This document shows, piece by piece, positions 44,173 to 53,397 of a stretch of 64,000 nucleotides of DNA. The translations under genes were made by a program, and so were the position numbers. Source of the stretch: Sporomusa acidovorans (GTDB lineage: Bacteria; Bacillota; Negativicutes; Sporomusales; Sporomusaceae); assembly GCF_002257695.2 (NCBI RefSeq), contig NZ_CP155571.1; one strand, written 5' to 3'. Numbering within the stretch: the first letter of the stretch is position 1; each line of letters begins with the position of its first letter. Under the pieces are notes generated by a model. The model ran no database searches and was not told the origin of the DNA. It saw only the letters and a program-made list of their open reading frames with translations.

Positions 44173-44586
44173 ATGGCTGATAATAGCCGTTTGTTTGCCC
44201 TAAAGTTACAAGGATATTGCTGCAGTCAAATAGTTCTTAAGCTGGGCCTGGAGGATGCTCAGCTGGAAGATAATCCGCAATTGATTCAAGCGGTTGCCGG
44301 TTTATGTGACGGTTTGCACTCAGATATGGTCTGTGGAATTTTTAGTGCCACAGCCTGCCTAATATCACTATTGCAGCCAAGGTATTCGCCAGTACTTATC
44401 AATGATTTGGCCGAATGGTTTGCAAGCGAGTTTGAAGAAAGCAATGGCGGTATTGCCTGCAAGGATATTTTAGGCGGAAATCAACTGAACCGATCCACAA
44501 AATGCCCGAAAATTCTGGCGGCAACTTATGACAAAGCTGTGGATCTTTTAGAGGTGAGCGGTTATGAATTTCCCGCCAGGGAATAA
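44173..44586 (+). CDS. C-GCAxxG-C-C family protein
   Basis: 137 residues. Cysteines in GYCCSQ, GLCDG, DMVCGIFSATACL and later IACKDILGG match the C_GCAxxG_C_C redox-family layout, which is predicted to bind a metal or cluster. A homologous protein accompanies MOP in Desulfovibrio clusters (DVU_1555 type, from memory). Last gene of the putative MOP operon. Function unproven. Confidence 0.8.
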   Translation: MADNSRLFALKLQGYCCSQIVLKLGLEDAQLEDNPQLIQAVAGLCDGLHSDMVCGIFSATACLISLLQPRYSPVLINDLAEWFASEFEESNGGIACKDILGGNQLNRSTKCPKILAATYDKAVDLLEVSGYEFPARE

Positions 44587-44628
44587 ACAGCCTGCAGAGG
44601 AAAAGAGGACAGATGAGGGTGAAATATC

Positions 44629-46611
44629 TTGAATAGTATTAAAGCAAAATTAATTGCTGTTGTGTTAACTTTAATGGTAGTTACACTCGGCCTGATGGGG
44701 AGCCTAAGCTATTGGCAAGCTAAAAAAGTTATTGTTAAAGATATTGAGAACGAGATGACTAGCATGGCCGAAAACCGTGGGCAGGAAATCGGTATGTGGC
44801 TCAATATCAAAACTGCGGAAATTGAGGCTATGGCTAGGTCGCCGATTATGTCCAGCGGTGACGAAGAAGGTATTATGGCCTATTTTGCCTCTGAAATGCA
44901 GCGAAATAAGATGTACCACAATATTATGTGGCTGGATTTGCAGGGAAATTGTTTTGATTCTCGCAATATCCGCGGAAATTTGGCTGAACGTGAATATTTT
45001 CAAACGGCCGTCCAGGGAAAACTTTGCGTTTCTGATCCAATATTTTCACGGGCGACAGGCGAGTCGATTATTGTAATCGCCGCTCCCATTCAGTCGAAAA
45101 ACCAAGTTGTCGGAGTATTAGTGTGCGCGATCAATATTGGAGCTTTAGAAAACGTTGTAGAGGGAGTAAAAATAGGAGAGACAGGTTACGCTTTCTTGGT
45201 TCGAAAAGATGGACTAACAGTTCTTCATCCCAACAAAGAAGTAGCTAATAATGAAAATATCCTTCAAGATGCTGACGCAAATCCCAAGTTAAAAGCGGCT
45301 GTTACCAATATGGTAAACGGCGAGAAGGGAATTGCCGAATATCAGAATGAAGGTGTATCCCGCTATTTAGCTTATGCTCCGGTAGCGGGAGTGAAATGGT
45401 CTGTCGGCGTAAATGTGCCCGTACGGGAAATGACGGCGAAGCTAAACACGTTTACCTGGATTTCATTGTGCATCAGCATTTGTGCAGTCATTATTGCCGC
45501 TTTTGTCATAATTATACTTTCAATAAAAATAGCCAAGCCTTTACAGGCATTAACGGTAGTTGCTAATCATATTGCCGGCGGTGATTTGCGCGAAACCCAA
45601 ATTGGAATATCCTCGAATGATGAAGTGGGGAAATTGGCTCGTTCTTTTGAAAAAATGGGTGAAAACCTGCATCAGCTTTTGCGTAGAATTGAAGGGTCGG
45701 CACTCCAGGTTTCTACCTCGACAGAAGAATTGACAGCCAATGCCGAGCAGTCGGCGCAAGCTGCCACCCAGGTCGCCAATGCTATTGCCGAGGTCGCCGA
45801 CGGTACGTATAAACAGGTAGCAGCAATTGAAAAATCCTCTGTAATTGTTGAACAAATGTTGACTAGTATTCAACAGGTTTCTGCCAGTTCGCAAACAGTG
45901 GCAGGAATGTCGGATAAGACGGCGGCGGCCGCAACGGAAGGCAGTAAAGCGATTGAGAAGGCTGTTAATCAGATGGTGAATATTGAACAGACGGTTAATA
46001 GCTCGGCCAGTGTCATTTCCAGCCTTGGCGAACGTTCCCAGGAAATTGGGCAAATAATTAATACCATTTCCGGAATAGCCAGCCAAACCAATCTGCTTGC
46101 TTTGAATGCCGCAATCGAGGCAGCACGGGCAGGCGAACAAGGTCGCGGTTTTGCCGTTGTGGCCGAGGAAGTGCGAAAATTGGCTGAACAATCTCAGGAT
46201 GCCGCTAAACAAATCGAAGCAATGATTGGTGAGATTCAATCGGAAACAGGGAAAGCTGTTGCTTCTATGAATCAGGGAACGCAGGAAGTTAAAATCGGCA
46301 CCGAAGTGGTAAGTACGGCCGGCAAGGCGTTTGAGCAAATAACCGGTCTTATCGGCCAGGTATCCTGTAAGATCAGGGAAATTGCGGCGGCAATCCAGCA
46401 AATGGCCGGTGATAGTCACCAGGTCGTAGACTCAGTACAGGAAATTGACAAAATTAGCAAAAATACTGCCAGTCATACCCAAACGGTATCGGCAGCAACG
46501 GAGGAACAATCGGCATCTATGGAGGAAATCGCGGCTTCAAGTCAAGCATTGGCCCAAATGGCGGATGAATTGCTGAATGCTGTGAAAAAATTTCAATTTA
46601 GGTCTGAATAA
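44629..46611 (+). CDS. Methyl-accepting chemotaxis protein with periplasmic Cache domain
   Basis: 660 residues from a TTG start with GAGGGTGAAA upstream. Transmembrane helix 1 (about 7-29), a double-Cache-type sensor (about 35-275), helix 2 (about 280-303), HAMP, and a cytoplasmic signalling coiled coil with the conserved tip LLALNAAIEAARAGEQGRGF. It lies between the MOP operon and GRE 2, so it may guide cells to the same nutrient. It ends before a 14-bp perfect hairpin. Confidence 0.92.
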   Translation: MNSIKAKLIAVVLTLMVVTLGLMGSLSYWQAKKVIVKDIENEMTSMAENRGQEIGMWLNIKTAEIEAMARSPIMSSGDEEGIMAYFASEMQRNKMYHNIMWLDLQGNCFDSRNIRGNLAEREYFQTAVQGKLCVSDPIFSRATGESIIVIAAPIQSKNQVVGVLVCAINIGALENVVEGVKIGETGYAFLVRKDGLTVLHPNKEVANNENILQDADANPKLKAAVTNMVNGEKGIAEYQNEGVSRYLAYAPVAGVKWSVGVNVPVREMTAKLNTFTWISLCISICAVIIAAFVIIILSIKIAKPLQALTVVANHIAGGDLRETQIGISSNDEVGKLARSFEKMGENLHQLLRRIEGSALQVSTSTEELTANAEQSAQAATQVANAIAEVADGTYKQVAAIEKSSVIVEQMLTSIQQVSASSQTVAGMSDKTAAAATEGSKAIEKAVNQMVNIEQTVNSSASVISSLGERSQEIGQIINTISGIASQTNLLALNAAIEAARAGEQGRGFAVVAEEVRKLAEQSQDAAKQIEAMIGEIQSETGKAVASMNQGTQEVKIGTEVVSTAGKAFEQITGLIGQVSCKIREIAAAIQQMAGDSHQVVDSVQEIDKISKNTASHTQTVSAATEEQSASMEEIAASSQALAQMADELLNAVKKFQFRSE

Positions 46612-46670
46612 ATCCAAGCTGTGAATTAAAAAAAGATAACTTGTTTGAGTTTGATATTCCAAATTAATAG

Positions 46671-46702
46671 AGGGGATGTCTCAATAACTTGAGACATCCC
46701 CT
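46671..46702. terminator. Perfect 14-bp hairpin between convergent genes
   Basis: AGGGGATGTCTCAA and TTGAGACATCCCCT with a 4-base loop. There is no long T-run on either side, but its place between converging chemoreceptor (+) and GRE 2 (-) genes supports bidirectional termination. Confidence 0.7.
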
Positions 46703-46758
46703 ACTATAACATTAATAATAATGAAGAACATTGAATTCAGGGCGCAAACAAATTTTTA

Positions 46759-49206
46759 CTAAAACATGTTTTCGTTTCGACTAATAATGTCATTTTGACA
46801 GTCTCTGCTAAGTTCGACGAAGTAGGCCGAGTAACCGGCGATGCGAACAACAAGATCGCGATAAGACTGAGGATCAGCTTGCGCTGCCCTCAGGGTTTCA
46901 GAGCTTACAACATTATATTGGACTTCCATACCGCCGGTTTTAAAGTAAGATTTCGTCATATCACGCAGCTTGTCTATACCTGCGGCATTTCTTAATGCGG
47001 TTGGGTGAATTCTGAGGTTTAAAGCAATACCATCCATATAGCGGGAATGATCAAGACAGCAAATTGAGTTAAAGACGGCAGTAGGGCCTTCGTGGTCTCT
47101 GCCTTGTGCCGGTGAAGTTGCATCCGCCAGGGGTTCGCCGGTTTTTCTGCCATCAGGGGTTGCCCAGGTATGATAACCTTGAGCCACATGATCGGACGCT
47201 CCATAGAGACCGCCTTTGTACACTTTGGACCTTGTGCTGTAGCATTCGCCGCAGATCTCGGAGTATACATCGCAAATCCATTTCATTTGTTCATCAGCGT
47301 AGGGATCGTCATTTCCATAATGGGGAACTTCGCTCAAAATCCGTTGTCGGAGTGGTTCGTAGCCTTCCCAGTTAGCCATGACGGCATCGTAAAGTTCTCT
47401 GGCTGTGCATAGCTTCTTATCAAAGATCATGTATTTTATCGTGGTAAGAGAATCGGCAAGTGTCGCCAAACCGGTAGCGGTACCGCCGTAAGAGTTGTAC
47501 TTTGCACCACCGCAAACGCAATCCGTGCCTGATTCCATACAGCCCTCGATAGAGATCGACAGCCCGGCGTGAGGAGCATGATACATGGTCAGATATTCAG
47601 AGTAGTTGTTCACGGTTATGTGCCATTTTTGAATATAGCTGCACATGGCTTTGACTGCGGCTTTGACTTTTTCGAAGGATTCCATTTCATATAGATAACC
47701 GGTCTTAAGTTTACATTGGGTACCGTTATATGGGTTTATGCCGTTGTTGATGGCCATATCGAAGATAACTCCATAGTGGACGCTGGCATGCGGGGCATGA
47801 ACCCCATTAGGTGCTGGATAATCATTACCGGAACCAACAATTTCCTGGCAGCCGATGAGACTGTAATCGCGGGCGTCTCTAAGGGTAAAATTGAGTTCCT
47901 TCATGAGGCCGGGAATGATGATCTCGTCATTTTGAAATAATGGCAGGCCGCCGACAAGCTTAGATGTCTCGATAGCGCATTCCCAAAGTTCGTCAGGAGT
48001 GTTTGTATTAATACGCAAAGAGATGGTTGGGTCGTGAAGCTTCAGCCGGCCAATAGTCTCAAGAACCATGTAGGTGACAGGATTGGTGGCGTCTTCACCA
48101 GTATCACGGTTAACACCGCCGATGGTGGTATGTTGGTAAGTATTGCCGATGCCGGTAGTTACAGCGATGAAATCAGGCGCCGCGTTATAGAAACAATTGG
48201 CTTTAAGGAAGAAGGCGTCAACAATTTCCTGAGCTTCGTCCAGGGTAATACGGCCGGACTCAAGGTCAGCCTTGAGGAACGGCCAGGTATATTGGTCGAA
48301 ACGGCCAAAAGCACAGGCCGGATAGCGGGAGTCTAAGCTTAAAAACAGCTGATACATGATAGTACCCTGGCAAGCCTCCCAAAAAGTGCGGGCGGGATTT
48401 TCAGAGATCCACAGCAGACTTTCACCCATCTTGGTTAGTTCGGCTTTGCGAGTTGGATCTTGACATGCAGCAGCTTTAGCCAGGCAAGTTTGACCATAGC
48501 GCTTGACCAGGATGGTCGCGGCATCGCAAGCAATTACGGCAGATTTGTAGAACATGTACTTATTCATGTCCTCGCCCATTAGATTTCCTTCATGTGCATC
48601 CAGCCAGTCTTGGGCATGCTGGCGAATAGCGGCATAGCCAACATTAATAATTTTTTCGAAACCGGGTGTCAGATGTCCGGTTGGAATGTACATGAGCGGA
48701 GCACCGGGTACGTAACTGGAAACATTTAGACGGCTAAACTCCTGATAACCGTCGGGCTGCCAGGCATTTGCAGTCGCCGTAACGGTTTTATCTTTCCAAT
48801 AATCCCGGATAGACAGGAGTGCTTCCACATCCTCCGGGGCGATAGTTAATTTCAATTCTTCGTTAGCGGGATTGTGATACAGCCCGTCAGCCTCTAGCGT
48901 CCAGAGCCCTTTTTCAACTCCATCCGGAATCCAGCCTGTACCTGACCATTCGGGGTTTATGCCGGAACCAAGAAAGTTCTGGGCTTTATTACCGACGATG
49001 ATTTCAAAGTCCTCCACGCGCAAGGTCATTTTCGAACAGACATCATAGGTGGCCAGTGGGCGCTTAATGATGGGGACTACATGTTCATTCCTTTTATAGG
49101 AATCGGTGGTAATTAATGCTCTTTCCGCGTCCGTCTGGATAACTCGGTCACGGATAAGCTCTCTCATGAGTTTAATCCGTTCAGTTGCGGATTTAAATTT
49201 GTACAT
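46759..49206 (-). CDS. Glycyl radical enzyme 2 (divergent active-site GCQE)
   Basis: 815 residues. Catalytic motif IGCQEIVGSGNDYPAPNG and C-terminal radical loop VRIAGYSAYFVEL. Cys-Gln-Glu instead of the Cys-Val-Glu-Pro of GREs 1 and 3, and a longer N-terminal section (GSGINPEWSGTGWIPDG), set it apart and suggest another substrate. It is encoded 99 bases downstream of its activase, in a unit driven by a sigma-54 promoter. Not pyruvate formate-lyase; substrate unknown. Confidence 0.88.
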   Translation of the reverse strand: MYKFKSATERIKLMRELIRDRVIQTDAERALITTDSYKRNEHVVPIIKRPLATYDVCSKMTLRVEDFEIIVGNKAQNFLGSGINPEWSGTGWIPDGVEKGLWTLEADGLYHNPANEELKLTIAPEDVEALLSIRDYWKDKTVTATANAWQPDGYQEFSRLNVSSYVPGAPLMYIPTGHLTPGFEKIINVGYAAIRQHAQDWLDAHEGNLMGEDMNKYMFYKSAVIACDAATILVKRYGQTCLAKAAACQDPTRKAELTKMGESLLWISENPARTFWEACQGTIMYQLFLSLDSRYPACAFGRFDQYTWPFLKADLESGRITLDEAQEIVDAFFLKANCFYNAAPDFIAVTTGIGNTYQHTTIGGVNRDTGEDATNPVTYMVLETIGRLKLHDPTISLRINTNTPDELWECAIETSKLVGGLPLFQNDEIIIPGLMKELNFTLRDARDYSLIGCQEIVGSGNDYPAPNGVHAPHASVHYGVIFDMAINNGINPYNGTQCKLKTGYLYEMESFEKVKAAVKAMCSYIQKWHITVNNYSEYLTMYHAPHAGLSISIEGCMESGTDCVCGGAKYNSYGGTATGLATLADSLTTIKYMIFDKKLCTARELYDAVMANWEGYEPLRQRILSEVPHYGNDDPYADEQMKWICDVYSEICGECYSTRSKVYKGGLYGASDHVAQGYHTWATPDGRKTGEPLADATSPAQGRDHEGPTAVFNSICCLDHSRYMDGIALNLRIHPTALRNAAGIDKLRDMTKSYFKTGGMEVQYNVVSSETLRAAQADPQSYRDLVVRIAGYSAYFVELSRDCQNDIISRNENMF

Positions 49207-49305
49207 GGATTCTTCTCCCCCTTGTAATTAAAATGTTACCTATAATTAAAACCATATAATGACTTATGGTTAAATCATAAGCGAAGGTTAGCGGTAATTT
49301 CGTTT

Positions 49306-50259
49306 TTAATGGATCTGGGCGGGCAACCCGAAGGACTGTATGAGTTCCAGATATTTTTGCATTTCTTCATCAGACGGCGGCGTAATATTTACTAATTTAT
49401 AATTGCGCCCAATACGGACATATTTTGAGATCCCCATGGCGTGATAGGGCAATAATTGCACGAGGGTGACAGCCTGTCCGAGTTCTTGGCAAAACTGTGC
49501 CGTCCTGATCAGATTTTCGTTTGATGCATTGAGCTTGGGGATAACCGGGATGCGAATCTGAAGCTTACCGCCATTTTCTGCGATCCGTTTGGCATTAGCC
49601 AGGATCAGGTCATTGCCTGCACCGACAAACTTGCGGCTTTTTTTCGTATCCATATGCTTCAAATCAAATAAAAACAAATCAATGTATGGCAGAACTCGGT
49701 CGTAGTTTTCACCCGGAGCGTAACCCGTAGTATCAAGGCATACGCTAAGCTTGTCTTGTTTACAGCGTTTGGCGAGTTCATAGGTAAATGTAAATTGGGC
49801 CATCGGTTCGCCGCCGGAAATAGTAATGCCGCCATCTTCTCCGTAATAGTGCCTGTCCTTGGCAACACGACGGTATACTTCTTCCACGGTGGTGTCATAT
49901 CCGGAGGAAGTCAGAGCCTTCGATGGACAGGCCGACGCACACGTAAGACAGTTGTCACATTTGCTCCGGTCAATACTGATTTTTGTCAGCAGTGAATGAT
50001 CCAAAACCGATTTTTCCGGTGACGCCTGGCTCAGCGCACCTTGGGGACAGGCTTTAAGACATAGTCCGCATTTCTCTAGTCCCACACACCGGACAGCGAA
50101 CCAGGCCAGTTCGAAATCGTTGCGCTGGGACTCGGGACTGTGACACCACAAACAGGTCAGTGGACATCCCTTTAAAAATACGGTAGTCCTAATTCCCGGT
50201 CCGTCATGTACGGAATAACCCTGTATATCGTAGATTCTTCCTTTAACTTTCTCGTTCAA
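49306..50259 (-). CDS. Glycyl radical enzyme activating protein 2 (radical SAM)
   Basis: 317 residues. Radical SAM motif CPLTCLWC in HDGPGIRTTVFLKG, two ferredoxin motifs (CGLCLKACP and CDNCLTCASACP), SGGEPMAQ. First gene of the minus-strand operon, before GRE 2, the reverse of the GRE-then-activase order of the other two sets. The sigma-54 promoter lies about 70 bases upstream of the start. Confidence 0.93.
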   Translation of the reverse strand: MNEKVKGRIYDIQGYSVHDGPGIRTTVFLKGCPLTCLWCHSPESQRNDFELAWFAVRCVGLEKCGLCLKACPQGALSQASPEKSVLDHSLLTKISIDRSKCDNCLTCASACPSKALTSSGYDTTVEEVYRRVAKDRHYYGEDGGITISGGEPMAQFTFTYELAKRCKQDKLSVCLDTTGYAPGENYDRVLPYIDLFLFDLKHMDTKKSRKFVGAGNDLILANAKRIAENGGKLQIRIPVIPKLNASNENLIRTAQFCQELGQAVTLVQLLPYHAMGISKYVRIGRNYKLVNITPPSDEEMQKYLELIQSFGLPAQIH

Positions 50260-50330
50260 AAATCATTCAACTCCTTTCTAAGATGTATATATATTCATCT
50301 TAGCCTGGGTTAACACTATTAATTAATCAT

Positions 50331-50350
50331 ATGCAATTAATATGCCAATT
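50331..50350 (-). promoter_or_regulatory. Sigma-54 promoter of the GRE 2 operon
   Basis: On the minus strand the sequence reads TTGGCATATTAATTGCAT, with GG and GC 10 bases apart. It differs at only two positions from the MOP promoter. Predicted start near 50321, about 60 bases before activase 2. Confidence 0.83.
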
Positions 50351-50476
50351 TATGGAGTTGGCACCCTGACTTAATTTGAAGCAATAAGTTTCAGAGAAAT
50401 TAATAGCTGAGCTACTCAAATCCTGTAAATGACGGTTGCTCCAATATGAAAAAAAGCTGTAACACAATTTTAAAAG

Positions 50477-50511
50477 TGTAATTATTTTGCTCAGCGTATT
50501 ATTTTTGAGCG
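50477..50511 (-). promoter_or_regulatory. Tandem enhancer (UAS) for the GRE 2 operon
   Basis: Minus-strand repeats CGCTCAAAAATAATACG (50511-50495) and the weaker TGAGCAAAATAATTACA (50493-50477), again in 18-bp phase. The first begins 165 bp upstream of the -24 GG. The 551-bp gap 50260-50810 otherwise holds the sigma-54 promoter and the repeat at 50651-50765. Confidence 0.65.
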
Positions 50512-50650
50512 AAAGGCAGCTAACATTGAAACTTTAGAACAAGTTATTGACCAATCTGTCTTACTGCTTTTAATTGACAAAATAGGCAATTAAGAATAAA
50601 AAAAATGTTGAAAAAAAGGGAACAAAGATCTCTTATCGAATTTTTTGGTA

Positions 50651-50765
50651 TATATAGTATCCAATAAAGATTTACAGGCAGGGTGTTAGTAAAAGCGTAG
50701 GTTAAGCGCTAGCGGCGGAGCGTTACTAACACCCTGCTTAGAAGAAAATCTTTATTGGATTTCAT
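50651..50765. repeat. Palindromic MITE-like repeat, copy 2 (inverted relative to copy 1)
   Basis: Core 50659-50760, exactly 102 bp as in copy 1, with the same perfect 15-bp ends. Reverse-complemented it matches copy 1 except for a few bases near one end (TTTTCATCAAAGC against TTTTCTTCTAAGC). It sits about 50 bases before the sigma-54 activator gene and downstream of its presumed promoter side, so it may affect that gene's expression. Confidence 0.85.
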
Positions 50766-50810
50766 ATAGATTATGTTATGAAAATATTGATGGGAGAAAG
50801 GTGATCCGGG

Positions 50811-52754
50811 TTGAATATTGATTATGTTTCTAAGTTAAACAACAATAATTCACCAGATAAGCTGCAATCAGCATGGCTTAGCTTTGTTGAAAAAGGAATT
50901 CTTCTTGAGCAGGATTTACCCTCCTTCGTAGCAAAATCTTGGCGACGGTGCCGTAGTCTTGTCGATCCCGGCATTGATCCGAATAAAGTGGTTTTATCAG
51001 GGGACGCGCTTAAAATAAAGCGTTATGAATACCAAGAACTGATTGCAAAGGCAGCGTCGGTTATGCGGGATATTTGCACTTTAGGCGGGCACAGATACTT
51101 CGTCATGCTTTGTGACCCAAACGGCTATGCGATTGAGGTGGCAAACAATACCGGTTATCCTGTGCCGTTGGGGGCTAAATGCCGAGAGGAAGATATCGGT
51201 ACAAATGCCATTGGAATTGCGTTAGCGGAAAATCGTTTTGTCGAAATCAAGAGTTATGAACACTATGTGGTCAATTTACATAAAAGCAGTTGTGCTGCCA
51301 TGCCAATCCATGATCCGGCTGGTAAAATTATTGGGGCAATCAATGTGTCTAATCCTGCTGGTGCCTTGCAACCGGAAATTGCCAAGATTTTAAAATTCAC
51401 TGCCCAAATGATCGAATACCAACTGGTGATGGATCAGGAGAAATCACGGCGGCGGGAAGCAGAAAATGCTTTTATGTCACTCAAGAATATTATAGAACAA
51501 TATATGTTGGTGATTGATAATAACGGGACAATTATTGACGCCAATCAAAAATGTATTAATCTTTTTAAAAATAACAACCGAATACTTACTGGGACCAGTA
51601 TGCAGGATATTATTCGACTGGATAAAAATGACACCGAACCGTTTTTTAGTCCAGGAAGGCAATTTAAGCTACTTGTTGATGACGGTACAAAACGATGTAA
51701 AGTGGTGAAAAGTAAAATATATAAAGATTCCCACGAAGCAATGAGAACACTACTATTTTTCGAATCTGATGAACATAATACTGGGTCTCTTAACACTGGC
51801 GGGGATAGAGATTTCTGTTTTGTAGATATTGTTGGTGAAGAACGAAATTGGTCAAATATTATTGCAAAAGCCCAAAAAGCCGCGAAATTTGATTCAAGTG
51901 TTTTGCTTGAAGGGGCAAGTGGTACCGGTAAAGAATTGATTGCCCGGAAAATTCATTTGGTTAGTGGTCGCAAGGGGTTGTTTGTACCGGTAAATTGTGG
52001 TGCAATTCCTAAAGAACTGATCGCAAGTGAACTGTTTGGTTATGAAGATGGCGCTTTCACTGGAGCCAAAAGGAGCGGAATGAAGGGGAAATTTGAACAG
52101 GCGGACGGCGGAACATTATTCCTTGATGAGATCGGGGAAATGCCGCTGGATCTGCAGGTACACTTACTTAGATTTCTCCAGAATAAAGTCGTAACCAGGG
52201 TTGGGGGAACGACGAGCAGGCAAGTTAATGTTCGGGTTATTGCCGCGACGAACCGGGAATTGTGCGATTCGGTAAAAAAAGGTGAATTCCGGGAAGATTT
52301 GTATTATAGATTAAACGTGATAAATTTTCACCTGCCTTCGCTTAAAGAAAGAAAAGATGATATTCCGTTACTTGTCCACCATTTTATAGAAAAGTTTTGC
52401 CGTCAATGGAAAAGACCATTGCCATCTGTTGATCCAGCAGCGATGGAAAGCTTGTGTCGTTATGACTGGCCGGGAAATGTACGGGAATTAGGGAATGTGA
52501 TTGAGACTGCCATTGTTTTTTCTGAAGACAATATACTGAAGCCGGCCGATTTTCCAGTCAACATTATTGAATATGTACCTATAAAACCGCGCAAGAGCGG
52601 AAAGCTGAAAAAATACCAGGAAGAAGTCATCTTGGAAACATTAAAGAAAAATGGCGGCAATATTACTAAAACAGCAGAAACATTGGGAATAGCTCGCAAT
52701 ACTTTATATAACAAAATACGCAGTGAAAAACTGAAGGAACAACGGAAAATTTAA
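50811..52754 (+). CDS. Sigma-54-dependent transcriptional activator (GAF-PAS-AAA+-Fis HTH)
   Basis: 647 residues from a TTG start (GGAGAAAGGTG upstream). N-terminal GAF-like sensor (about 80-205), PAS-like region (about 220-320), AAA+ domain with Walker A GASGTGKE (about 366), the sigma-54 contact GAFTGA (about 413) and Walker B GGTLFLDEIGEM, and a Fis-type helix-turn-helix (NGGNITKTAETLGIARNTLY). The layout resembles AcoR-type activators of alcohol/acetoin pathways. It is the only such gene in the window and lies between two of the three sigma-54 promoters with matching enhancers, so it is the likely regulator of all three. Confidence 0.93.
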   Translation: MNIDYVSKLNNNNSPDKLQSAWLSFVEKGILLEQDLPSFVAKSWRRCRSLVDPGIDPNKVVLSGDALKIKRYEYQELIAKAASVMRDICTLGGHRYFVMLCDPNGYAIEVANNTGYPVPLGAKCREEDIGTNAIGIALAENRFVEIKSYEHYVVNLHKSSCAAMPIHDPAGKIIGAINVSNPAGALQPEIAKILKFTAQMIEYQLVMDQEKSRRREAENAFMSLKNIIEQYMLVIDNNGTIIDANQKCINLFKNNNRILTGTSMQDIIRLDKNDTEPFFSPGRQFKLLVDDGTKRCKVVKSKIYKDSHEAMRTLLFFESDEHNTGSLNTGGDRDFCFVDIVGEERNWSNIIAKAQKAAKFDSSVLLEGASGTGKELIARKIHLVSGRKGLFVPVNCGAIPKELIASELFGYEDGAFTGAKRSGMKGKFEQADGGTLFLDEIGEMPLDLQVHLLRFLQNKVVTRVGGTTSRQVNVRVIAATNRELCDSVKKGEFREDLYYRLNVINFHLPSLKERKDDIPLLVHHFIEKFCRQWKRPLPSVDPAAMESLCRYDWPGNVRELGNVIETAIVFSEDNILKPADFPVNIIEYVPIKPRKSGKLKKYQEEVILETLKKNGGNITKTAETLGIARNTLYNKIRSEKLKEQRKI

Positions 52755-52929
52755 AAACGCGATTTCTACCGATAATAGCAAACTTGAAAATAGTTTGAAG
52801 TTGCTTTCTGATTACTGTTCCTTTGTCTAAAATTTGGCTAAACCATATATAAAATTTGGTTGGATTTACAAGGCGTTTATTTTGAGAAAAATAAACGGCC
52901 TTTTTTTTATATCCGCATTAAAGAATTTT

Positions 52930-53022
52930 GCAGGCGCAGGCGGATGGCGTATTGACAATGCTCCACCACTGGCGTTTGACTTCCGCTTTTGCCAACACCC
53001 CACCCGCCTGCACAAATCTTTA
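52930..53022. repeat. Decayed third copy of the palindromic repeat
   Basis: GCAGGCGGATGG... through CACCCGCCTGC, ending CAAATCTTTA, aligns in order with copy 1 (GCTCCGCCGCT against GCTCCACCACT; CGCTTTTACTAACACC against CGCTTTTGCCAACACC; AAATCTTTA in both). Outer ends are degenerate. It lies in the 643-bp gap 52755-53397, which also holds an enhancer pair and a sigma-54 promoter but no convincing gene. Confidence 0.6.
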
Positions 53023-53054
53023 GCACGTTGTATATGGATAAATCTATAACATGG

Positions 53055-53089
53055 TGCTCAAAAAAAATGTAATGTTCAAAAAAAGTACG
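53055..53089 (+). promoter_or_regulatory. Tandem enhancer (UAS) for the MFS-porin-GRE 3 operon
   Basis: TGCTCAAAAAAAATGTA (53055-53071) and TGTTCAAAAAAAGTACG (53073-53089) in 18-bp phase. The first begins 170 bp before the -24 GG, the same geometry as at the MOP operon. Confidence 0.72.
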
Positions 53090-53222
53090 TTGGAAAAGGA
53101 GTTTGTCTTTTAACAGTAACGCGCATATAACTAATGATTTTTTAGTGATTAAACGGTAAACCCCCTGCTATTGGAGACTTCCAGAGCGGAGCTAATTATT
53201 ATTACGGGAGTTTTTGTTATTC

Positions 53223-53240
53223 TTGGCACATTACTTGCAA
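53223..53240 (+). promoter_or_regulatory. Sigma-54 promoter of the MFS-porin-GRE 3 operon
   Basis: TTGGCACATTACTTGCAA, the best consensus match of the three. Predicted start near 53250, about 145 bases before the MFS gene. Confidence 0.87.
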
Positions 53241-53397
53241 ATAGTCAATCAGTGGATATGAGTAAAACTCAATTGTTTCGCAATTGAGTGAAAATTAAAA
53301 ATGAGGGGGCGGCATGACATGAAAATACCTATAGGAACAGGCGGGTAAAAAACACGAGAATTTAAATGGATAACGAAGGAGTGTGAATTTAATTTTA

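Noticed and set aside
45550..46419. 289-codon minus-strand ORF
   Set aside because: Antisense to the chemoreceptor signalling domain; repeated Leu/Asn pattern mirrors the coiled coil. No ribosome site.
52834..53049. 71-codon plus-strand ORF
   Set aside because: Covers the decayed palindromic repeat and part of the enhancer region; no ribosome site; composition fits non-coding repeat.
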